Source: CAYONP01 sp964405335 (lineage in GTDB: Bacteria > Armatimonadota > UBA10988). From it: a stretch of 28,883 bases of DNA. The notes beneath the pieces were generated by a model. The model saw only the letters and a program-made list of their open reading frames with translations, had not been told where the DNA came from and did no database searches. The position numbers were made by a program, and so were the translations under genes. Below, piece by piece: positions 22,639 through 28,883 of this stretch; the stretch's first letter is position 1; every line of letters starts with the position of its first letter. The stretch lies in NCBI GenBank assembly GCA_964405335.1, contig CAYONP010000079.1, positions 1 to 28,883 of the forward strand, written 5' to 3'.

Positions 22639-23898
22639 TCAGTCGCGGCCCAGCTCGAACACGCCGAGCACGCCGTGCGCGGCGCCGAGCCCTTGTTGCA
22701 GGCTCTGTTCAAGCATGCGCAGCACATAGCCGAGCTGTGGTTCGATGATGTTGGCCAGCGGATCGCCCATCTCGAACCAGCGCACATTGCGGACCACGTT
22801 GCGAATCGTCTCGATCGCCTGCCGCACCGGCTCGGGGTAGCCGTCGTCGGGCGGCTCATCGGCCTCCTCCTCCTCGTGTCGGCCGACGGCCTCGAGGCAG
22901 GCGCCGACGACGGTGTTCCAGGCCATCTGATAGCTCTCGAAGAAGGCGTTGATGGCGCTGTGGCCGGGCGCCGGCACGTAGTCGAAGAGCAGCTCGCGCA
23001 GGTCGGTGCGGCGGTTGAACTCGTGCAGGCTGCAGACCTGCCGCCGCAACGGCTGGGCATGCTCGTTGAACTCGCCGGTGTCCATGTGCCGGCCGACCAG
23101 GATGCTGCGGTCGCGGATCTCCCGCCGCAGCACGCGGATGCCGTTCGCCGCGGCCCGCTCGGTGACGAACTGGTCCAGCTCGGCGCCGCCCCAGAAGCGC
23201 AGCGGGAAGGTCTCGACCTCGACCTGGTCGACCACGTCGGGCGGGTAGATGTAGCTCATCGAGTAGCCGCGCAGGTTGTCGCCGCGGTCGGCCGGCTCGT
23301 CCCAGTAACGCTGCCACTCGAATGAGTAGCGGCCGACCATGTCGCCGACGAGAATGGCGCTCCGGCCCATGTGCCGGCAGATGCCGTCGAGCAGCCGCCC
23401 GAACGACTCGTCGCCGAGGTGCGAGAGCGAGCCGAAGCTGGAGAAGTAGATGTCGTAGGCCGGTTCGTCGGCCACCGGCAGGCCGTCGTTCAAGTCGGCC
23501 ACGTCAAAGCTGAGCTTCGGCCGGTCCCAGTACTTTTCGCGCGCCTTCTCGACCATCGCCGGGCTGAGGTCGACCCCGTGGTACTCACCGAGCAGCCACT
23601 CGGGCATCACCTCGACCTCGCTGTCGGCCAGCGAGACCCCCTCGCGCCGGACGCTGGTCAGGATCTCGTAGCCCTCGCCCGCGCCGCAGCCAAGGTCGAG
23701 CACGCGCACGCGCTCGAGGCGCTTCCGCTGATGCGTGACCAGCGCGGACAGGAATCGCTGCAGGGCGTGGCGGTTGATCTGGTCTTCCCAGTACCGCCGG
23801 ACATTGTCGAACTTGCCGAAGAGACCGCCGTTGTCACGCTCATACGCGCCGGCGGCCACCGCTGATGAGTAGTTTCTCAGTTCTGCGACTTGTGCCAT
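22639..23898 (-). CDS. Class I SAM-dependent methyltransferase, substrate unknown
   Basis: The product is 419 residues. The SAM-binding motif I is VRVLDLGCGAGEG (~64-76), followed by YHGVDLSPAMVEKARE and then FDVADLNDGLPV, with YDIYFSSFGSLSHL as motif IV. The ~250 residues after the Rossmann domain are unusual for small-molecule methyltransferases and include a highly acidic stretch (RHEEEEADEP) and a helical C-terminus. The ATG at 23898 precedes MAQVAELRNYSS; an upstream in-frame extension is poorly conserved-looking and has no better start. It is the first gene of a four-gene minus-strand operon with an osmoprotectant-type transporter and asparagine synthetase. It might methylate an amino acid to form a betaine-like solute, but this rests on context only. 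Confidence 0.8.
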   Translation of the reverse strand: MAQVAELRNYSSAVAAGAYERDNGGLFGKFDNVRRYWEDQINRHALQRFLSALVTHQRKRLERVRVLDLGCGAGEGYEILTSVRREGVSLADSEVEVMPEWLLGEYHGVDLSPAMVEKAREKYWDRPKLSFDVADLNDGLPVADEPAYDIYFSSFGSLSHLGDESFGRLLDGICRHMGRSAILVGDMVGRYSFEWQRYWDEPADRGDNLRGYSMSYIYPPDVVDQVEVETFPLRFWGGAELDQFVTERAAANGIRVLRREIRDRSILVGRHMDTGEFNEHAQPLRRQVCSLHEFNRRTDLRELLFDYVPAPGHSAINAFFESYQMAWNTVVGACLEAVGRHEEEEADEPPDDGYPEPVRQAIETIRNVVRNVRWFEMGDPLANIIEPQLGYVLRMLEQSLQQGLGAAHGVLGVFELGRD

Positions 23899-24036
23899 AA
23901 CACGATCGCCGACCCATCGCGGCGATGCTGGTTCCTCCCTCCACCGGCGGTCCGTGCTCCCCACACCGTGTGTCGCCACGGCCGACCGCCGAGCCGACCC
24001 CAACCCTACCCCAGATGCCAACTCTTGGCAACCTAT

Positions 24037-24123
24037 ACGGGGTCAGGTCCCGCTTTCACGCGACAAGTAACGCGTCGGCGGCGTGATTGTTACGATGCGC
24101 CTGATCTCGGGGTCTGACCCCGT
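24037..24123. repeat. 87-bp inverted-repeat element
   Basis: ACGGGGTCAG (24037-24046) is exactly inverted as CTGACCCCGT (24114-24123), and the next bases (GTCCCG against CGGGGT) extend the similarity imperfectly. The element lies between two minus-strand genes. GGGGTCAG...CTGACCCC ends are, from memory, typical of short dispersed elements in environmental bacterial genomes. It could fold into a long hairpin and act as a transcription stop, but no poly-T tract follows on either strand. Confidence 0.6.
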
Positions 24124-24125
24124 GA

Positions 24126-25154
24126 TCAGGCGAGGGGGATGGTCAGGCACCAGGTGCGGGTGGCCTGGTTGAAGCCGCCTGGGCCGTCGGCAGTGGCGGC
24201 GAACAGGTGCGTCGGGCGGCCCGCCTCGATCAGCAACTGCGGCCGCTCGAGGTGGCCCTGGACCGTCTCGCTGCCGTCGTCCCAGCGGACCCGGCGCGAG
24301 TAGGCCAGCGGGGGGTCGCTGACCGTCCAGTGCACGCCGTCGGGCGAGGTTGCGTGCACGCCGGCGCCCTTCTCACCACAGATGCCGCCCGCCATGTCCT
24401 TGCAGATCAGCTCGAACCCGTCGCCGCCGCGCCAGACGTAGGCGTCCTCGACATGGTCGCCGGTGGCGTCGAAGTTGAGGATCGGCTCGTTGAGCAGGCG
24501 CTGGTACTGCCCGTCGAAGTGGTCCGCCCGCGCAACGCCGAGGCGGAGCAGGTCGCGCTCGATGCCGACGGCCTTGTAGACCAGCAGCACGGCGCCACCG
24601 TCGAGCACGCAGGGCGCCGGGTTGGTGGTCATCAGCCGGTCCCAGCCGTCGGCCGAGGGCTCGAGCACCGGCCGGTCGCGCCGCGTCCAGGGGCCGTAGA
24701 CCGACGAGGCGGTGGCCAGGCCGATGCGCTGGTTGAGCCGCGCGGGCGTGGCGTGCAGCGGCCCGGCGAGCGGCGCTTCAGGCGTCGGGCGCGGGTGGTC
24801 ATAGGTGGTTCCGGTGTAGTACAGCAGATACGTGTCGCCGGAGCGGTGGATGGTCGGGTTGTGGGTCATCTGCCCGTCCCAGAACTCGGGCCCGCGCGGC
24901 GGGAGGACGACCTCGGCAAAGGCGTACGGCCCCTCGGGTGTCTCGCTGACGGCGCGGACGACCTCGGAGTTGGTCACCCAGTGGGGTGAGAAGCTGAGCG
25001 CCCTCGGCCAGCGCGAGGCGAACAGGTGGTAGCGCCCGTCCTCGCCGCGGATGGCGGAGCCGCACCAGACCCAGAAGTCGTCGAGCGCAAAGCCGCCGTG
25101 GCGGGGGGCGGGGAGGAGGCGGTCGATGAAGGGCCGCACGGTTGGCGTGGCCAT
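24126..25154 (-). CDS. GH43/GH117-like five-bladed beta-propeller protein
   Basis: The product is 342 residues with no signal peptide, so probably cytoplasmic. Repeating strand patterns typical of GH43/GH32/GH117-type propellers are visible: WCGSAIRGEDGRYHLFASRW, MTHNPTIHRSGDTYLLYYTG, IGLATASSVYGPWTRRDRPV, NPAPCVLDGGAVLLVYKA, DAYVWRGGDGFELICKDM. The catalytic acids cannot be assigned with certainty; D and E residues in the NPTI and EDAYV strands are candidates. The ATG at 25154 was chosen over an upstream extension that overlaps the preceding gene; the gap to that gene's stop is 4 bp. The same layout occurs in proteins annotated as sucrases or glycosidases. The substrate is unknown. It is the last gene of a three-gene minus-strand set. 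Confidence 0.8.
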   Translation of the reverse strand: MATPTVRPFIDRLLPAPRHGGFALDDFWVWCGSAIRGEDGRYHLFASRWPRALSFSPHWVTNSEVVRAVSETPEGPYAFAEVVLPPRGPEFWDGQMTHNPTIHRSGDTYLLYYTGTTYDHPRPTPEAPLAGPLHATPARLNQRIGLATASSVYGPWTRRDRPVLEPSADGWDRLMTTNPAPCVLDGGAVLLVYKAVGIERDLLRLGVARADHFDGQYQRLLNEPILNFDATGDHVEDAYVWRGGDGFELICKDMAGGICGEKGAGVHATSPDGVHWTVSDPPLAYSRRVRWDDGSETVQGHLERPQLLIEAGRPTHLFAATADGPGGFNQATRTWCLTIPLA

Positions 25155-25158
25155 GGGA

Positions 25159-25779
25159 TCACTCGCTTGCCGGCACCAGGTACGAGGCGGCATCTCCGAA
25201 TCGCGGGATGCACCGGCAGCCGCGCGATTCGAGCTCGTCGCGGATGGCTCGATCCTCATGGAACCGGGTGTCGCGCGTCGCGAAGGCGGTGTGCGCCGAC
25301 GTCGGCCGGGTATCGAGATCGTGCAGAATCGCCGCGAGGACGACTGCGTCCGGTGTGGGCAGTGCGAGTCGCTCAGCCAGTCGCAGCGCGGCTTCGAACA
25401 ACGGACCGTTGACGGCCAGGCACCGGGCGACGGTCAACGCGCGAAGCGCCGTCTCATCAATGCGGCGGAGTTGCTCGCCGGTCCACTCACGCAGGGCAGT
25501 CAGGAGTGGTTCGATCGCCGCGGCCGCCGTGGTGTAGTGTGCCGAGCGCGCCAGCTCGCGCGTTACCTCGGCCTGCAGGCGCAGGTGAAGCTCAGCGTAG
25601 CCGTTGCCGAGCCGCCGCACCCGCGCATAGGCCTCGGCGAGGCTGAACTCCGGCACGGCCATCTCGAGCACCCCCGACTCGGCGGCGAGCAGCAACGACT
25701 CCGCTGACTCGGCCTGCTCCTGCCGCAAGACGATCTCGAGCAGGAAGTTGGTCTCGACGTAGAGCCGGCCGCGCTGCAT
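25159..25779 (-). CDS. PIN-domain protein, possible ribonuclease toxin
   Basis: The product is 206 residues. PIN features: YVETNFLLEI at the N-terminus (E9 where most have Asp), E44 in PEFSLAEAY, D144 in TPDAVVLAAI, and FATRD (D170) with a following Arg-Phe. PIN proteins use these acids with Mg or Mn to cut RNA, commonly as VapC toxins. At 206 residues it is longer than VapC (~130); the extra helical segment is about 55-140. The start shares one base with the stop of the preceding gene (TGATG), so the two are translationally coupled as in toxin-antitoxin pairs. The E9 substitution is conservative. Confidence 0.75.
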   Translation of the reverse strand: MQRGRLYVETNFLLEIVLRQEQAESAESLLLAAESGVLEMAVPEFSLAEAYARVRRLGNGYAELHLRLQAEVTRELARSAHYTTAAAAIEPLLTALREWTGEQLRRIDETALRALTVARCLAVNGPLFEAALRLAERLALPTPDAVVLAAILHDLDTRPTSAHTAFATRDTRFHEDRAIRDELESRGCRCIPRFGDAASYLVPASE

Positions 25780-26213
25780 CAGGCCGGCTGACCAAGGCGC
25801 ACGCGGCCGCCGCGGAGGACCGGCAGCAGCCCGACCGACGCCAGACCGCGCGCGACGGCCGGGTCAGGCTCGTCGGCGCCGTCGCACAGGCCGTGCAGCC
25901 ATTCGACCAGAACCATGGCCAGCACCTCCGAGCGAAGCCGCCCGCCGGCTCGGATGCGCGGCTCATACCGCTCCACGACACCGGCCAGCGGGATCGACGC
26001 GTCAGGCGTTCCCGGCCTGCCGTCGGCGCGCGGGCGCCAGATGAACGTCCATTCCTGCGAGGCCAACATGAACCAGGCAGCGACGGCGCCGGCGTGGTGC
26101 TCGGCAATCTGCTGCGCAGACTGCGCATCCAGCCCCTGGCGGTTCCTCACCCGCACCACCAGCAGTCGGTTGCCCTGCGGGTCCTCGACCGTCATGTCGG
26201 CGCTGGATTCCAT
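25779..26213 (-). CDS. Small protein with a degenerate nuclease-like fold, coupled to the PIN gene
   Basis: The product is 144 residues. The ATG at 26213 has AGAGGAG just upstream on the minus strand. The first ~60 residues resemble the core of a PD-(D/E)xK or Uma2-like fold: DMTVEDPQGNRLLVVRVRNR, then a helix with Gln/Ala/Glu, then AAWFMLASQEWTFIWRP. Where active members have E-V-K in the central strand this one has R-V-R, so it is probably catalytically dead. The C-terminal half (SEVLAMVLVEWLHGL) is helical. It is not a standard VapB-type DNA-binding antitoxin. It could be a partner or scaffold for the PIN protein; that is inferred only from coupling. Confidence 0.6.
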   Translation of the reverse strand: MESSADMTVEDPQGNRLLVVRVRNRQGLDAQSAQQIAEHHAGAVAAWFMLASQEWTFIWRPRADGRPGTPDASIPLAGVVERYEPRIRAGGRLRSEVLAMVLVEWLHGLCDGADEPDPAVARGLASVGLLPVLRGGRVRLGQPA

Positions 26214-26268
26214 GGCGCTCCTCTCGACCGGCAGTGTACCGCACCACTCGAACGAACGCCAACCCGCC

Positions 26269-28839
26269 TCACTCCTCCTCCAACGGCAGTGTGCCCTGCA
26301 CGTCGTGCAGCTCGGAGTCGTCGTCGTCGGGCTCGGGCGCCGGCGTCGTCTCGTCGCCGTCGTCACCGTCCTCGCGGGCTACCACGCGCACCACCTTGGC
26401 CACCGCCGCCACGGCGTCGCCCTCGTCGAGGTTGATCAGCTTAACGCCCATCGCCGCGCGGCCGGTCCGGCTGATCTTGCGGCAGGGGATGCGGATCAGC
26501 ACCCCGTTGCGGCTGATCAGCAGCAGTTCGTCGTCGTCGTCGACCGATTCGAGGCCGATCACCTCACCGGTCTTCGGCGTCACGCGATAGGTGATAATGC
26601 CCAGCCCGCCGCGCGTCTGCAGCCGATAGACCGGCTCGCCGTCCTCATCGATCACCGGCGTGCGCTTGCCATACCCGCCGACGCCGCAGCAGAACAGGTC
26701 CTTGTCGGGCTCGATCTTGACCACACCGACGACCTCGTCGCCCGGCCGCAGCTTGATCCCCCGCACGCCCTGCGCCTGGCGGCCCATCGCCCGCACGTCG
26801 GACTCGACGAAGCGGATGCTCATCCCCTTGCGGGTGGCGATGATCAGCTCGTCGTCGTCGCCGTGGGTGCGCAGCACCCAGCCCAGCTCGTCGTCGTCGA
26901 CCAGCCCGATGGCGACCAGGCCGGCGCGGGTGATGTTGCGGAAGTCGGCCAGGTGGCACTTCTTGATCGTCCCCTGGCGGGTGACCATGGTCAGGCAACC
27001 CTCGAGGTCCATGGCCTTGACGGGGATGATCGCGGTCACCCGCTCGCCCGTCTGGATGCTGAGCAGGTTCTGCAACGGCGTGCCGCGCGAGTAGCGGCTG
27101 GCTTCGGCGATGTCGAACGCGCGCAGCGCGTGGACCCAGCCGCGGTTGGTGAAGAACAGCACATAGTGATGCGTGCTGGCGACGAAGACGTGGACGACCT
27201 CGTCCTCCTCTTTCTTGGTCAGCGCCAACAGTCCGCGGCCGCCGCGGCGCTGGGTGCGGTAGGTGTCGACCGGCAGCCGCTTGGCGTAGTTGTCGCGGGT
27301 GATGGTGATCACCATGTCTTCTTCGGCGATCAGGTCGGCCACGCTCAGGTCGGCCGCCTCCTCGCTGCGGAGCTGGGTGCGACGGTCGTCGCCGTACTTG
27401 TCGGCCAGCGCCTGGGTCTCGTCGCGGACGACGCCCAGTCGCTTCTCCTTGCTGGCCAGCAGCTCGCGGTAATAGGCGATGTCGCGCTGCAGGTTGTCGT
27501 ACTCATCCTGCAGCTTCTGGCGCTCCAGGCCGGTCAGCGTGCCGAGCGTCATGTCGACGATGGCCTGCGCCTGCCGGGCGGTGAACTCGAACTCGCTCTG
27601 CAGATTCTGCCGCGCCTCGGTGCGGTTGTCGCTGCGGCGGATGCAGGCGATGATCTGGTCGATCAGGTCGAGTGCCTTGAGCAGACCCTCGAGGATGTGG
27701 GCCCGGTCTTCGGCCTGCTTGAGCAGGAACCGCGTGCGGCGCGTGATCACCCGCTCGCGATGCGCGACGAACTCCTCGACCAGCTCGCGCAGGGTCAGCG
27801 TCCGCGGCCGGCCGTCGACCAGGGCGAGGTTCATCACGGGAAAGTTGCAGCGCAGCTCGGTCCGCTTGTAGAGCTGATTGAGCACCACCTCGGGCACGGC
27901 GTCGCGCTTCAGCTCGATGACCACCCTCATGCCGTTGCGGTCGGACTCGTCGCGGATCGCGGCGATGCCGTTGATCTTGCCGCCGCGCACCAGGTCGGCA
28001 ATCTTCTCCTGGAAGCGAGCCTTGTTGACCTGATAAGGCAGTTCGGTGACGACAATCGCCTGCCGGCCGCCGTCCATCGGCTCGAACTGCGCGCGGCCCT
28101 GCATGGTCACCGAGCCGCGGCCGGTGGTGTAGGCGTCGCGGATGCCGACGGTGCCGAGGATCATCCCGCGGGTGGGGAAGTCGGGCGCGGGGATGTGCTC
28201 CATCAGCTCCTCGACGGTGATGTCGGGGTTGGCGATGTAAGCACAGATGCCCGCGGCGACCTCGCGCAGGTTGTGCGGCGGCAGCTTGCAGGCCATGCCC
28301 ACGGCGATGCCCTCGTTGCCGTTGCAGAGCAGGTTCGGGTAGGCGCCGGGGAGGACCGTCGGCTCCTGCAGCCGCTCGTCGTAGTTGGGCTTGAAGTCGA
28401 CTGTGTCCTTGTCGATGTCCTCGAGCATCGCCTCGGCCAGGGCGGTCATGCGCGACTCGGTGTACCGCATCGCCGCGGGGGGATCGCCGTCGACCGAGCC
28501 GAAGTTGCCCTGGCCGTCAATCAGCGGGTAGCGCATCGAGAAATCCTGCGCCAGGCGGACCAGCGCGGGATAGACGTTCTGCTCGCCGTGCGGGTGGTAA
28601 TCGCCCGAGGTCTGGCCGGCCACCTTGGCGCACTTCATCGTCGGGCGATTGCTGCGCAGGTTGAGGTCGGCCATGACCTGCAGAATGCGCCGCTGGACCG
28701 GCTTCAGCCCGTCGCGCACGTCGGGCAGCGCGCGCGAGACGATGGTCGACATGGCGTAATCCATGTACGACGCGCTCATCTCGTCGACCAGCGAGATGGA
28801 CTTGATGCTGCCACCCGGCTCCAGGACTTCGTCGCTCAT
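26269..28839 (-). CDS. gyrA: DNA gyrase subunit A
   Basis: The product is 856 residues, the DNA-cutting and rejoining subunit of gyrase. Near the N-terminus are SYMDYAMSTIVSRALPDVRDGLKPVQRRIL, YHPHG, then RYTESRM with the catalytic Y126. The C-terminal pinwheel has the GyrA box QRRGGRG at ~530-536, which identifies gyrase rather than topoisomerase IV. The tail is acidic (PEPDDDDSELH...PLEEE), a feature that tunes wrapping in some gyrases. The start ATG at 28839 has GAGGAG upstream. In the quinolone region the residues aligned with E. coli D82, S83, A84 and D87 are E86, Q87, N88 and P91. gyrB would be expected beyond the window edge. Confidence 0.97.
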   Translation of the reverse strand: MSDEVLEPGGSIKSISLVDEMSASYMDYAMSTIVSRALPDVRDGLKPVQRRILQVMADLNLRSNRPTMKCAKVAGQTSGDYHPHGEQNVYPALVRLAQDFSMRYPLIDGQGNFGSVDGDPPAAMRYTESRMTALAEAMLEDIDKDTVDFKPNYDERLQEPTVLPGAYPNLLCNGNEGIAVGMACKLPPHNLREVAAGICAYIANPDITVEELMEHIPAPDFPTRGMILGTVGIRDAYTTGRGSVTMQGRAQFEPMDGGRQAIVVTELPYQVNKARFQEKIADLVRGGKINGIAAIRDESDRNGMRVVIELKRDAVPEVVLNQLYKRTELRCNFPVMNLALVDGRPRTLTLRELVEEFVAHRERVITRRTRFLLKQAEDRAHILEGLLKALDLIDQIIACIRRSDNRTEARQNLQSEFEFTARQAQAIVDMTLGTLTGLERQKLQDEYDNLQRDIAYYRELLASKEKRLGVVRDETQALADKYGDDRRTQLRSEEAADLSVADLIAEEDMVITITRDNYAKRLPVDTYRTQRRGGRGLLALTKKEEDEVVHVFVASTHHYVLFFTNRGWVHALRAFDIAEASRYSRGTPLQNLLSIQTGERVTAIIPVKAMDLEGCLTMVTRQGTIKKCHLADFRNITRAGLVAIGLVDDDELGWVLRTHGDDDELIIATRKGMSIRFVESDVRAMGRQAQGVRGIKLRPGDEVVGVVKIEPDKDLFCCGVGGYGKRTPVIDEDGEPVYRLQTRGGLGIITYRVTPKTGEVIGLESVDDDDELLLISRNGVLIRIPCRKISRTGRAAMGVKLINLDEGDAVAAVAKVVRVVAREDGDDGDETTPAPEPDDDDSELHDVQGTLPLEEE

Positions 28840-28883
28840 CGATGCTCCTCACTCAGCGCCGCTCGCTCCTGTAGGGCGGGCTG

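Noticed and set aside
1..28883. tRNA, rRNA, riboswitch or replication-origin signals
   Set aside because: None was recognised by eye on either strand. A covariance-model scan would settle this.

Overview
This is a very GC-rich bacterial window that looks like part of a short-read metagenome scaffold: a 100-N gap at 7126-7225 has the same 55 bases on both sides. Several secreted glycosidase-like proteins, dense translationally coupled operons and palindromic repeats of a kind I associate from memory with Planctomycetes and neighbouring phyla suggest a free-living polysaccharide degrader from one of those groups. The gene content does not fix the phylum, so this is a weak inference.

Layout. 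(1) 1-4368: the end of an unknown gene is followed by a secreted-protein gene of which only the first ~55 codons and last ~60 codons remain. Between these pieces, on the opposite strand, lies a 1285-codon gene with a restriction-endonuclease-like N-terminus; it looks like an acquired accessory, possibly defence, gene. (2) 4365-6448: a DppA-type zinc D-aminopeptidase is divergent from a secreted coiled-coil protein. (3) 6449-7272: a non-coding stretch with two near-identical ~280-bp elements that have terminal inverted repeats and strong internal hairpins, followed by the assembly gap. (4) 7273-17729: a tightly packed plus-strand run of eight genes, mostly joined by ATGA/GTGA overlaps. In order they are a clan-A glycosidase-like secreted protein, a CobA-HemD fusion for siroheme/corrinoid precursors, an isochorismatase-fold hydrolase, a free-standing lipoyl domain, a DUF5060-type glycosidase lipoprotein, a CysZ/EI24-like membrane protein, a PflX/COG1313-like radical SAM enzyme carrying an in-frame repeat insertion, and a D-2-hydroxyacid dehydrogenase-like protein. 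(5) 17780-18804: a RusA-like resolvase and an unknown partner with a nuclease-like N-terminus.

(6) 18801-23898, minus strand: a methyltransferase, an OpuC-type ATPase, a fused OpuC-type permease/substrate-binding protein and a class-B asparagine synthetase, in that transcription order. Together they could form a solute synthesis/uptake unit. (7) 24037-24123: a small inverted-repeat element. (8) 24126-26213, minus strand: a small protein with a nuclease-like fold that seems to have lost its catalytic residues, a PIN-domain protein and a GH43/GH117-like beta-propeller. (9) 26269-28839, minus strand: gyrA with an unusual quinolone-resistance-determining region.

The points most worth following up are the large nuclease-like gene that replaced the middle of a secreted-protein gene, the paired structured elements at 6454-7041, the palindromic repeat block inside the radical SAM gene, and the two small nuclease-related gene pairs (17780-18804 and 25159-26213). 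None of these functions was tested by a database search.
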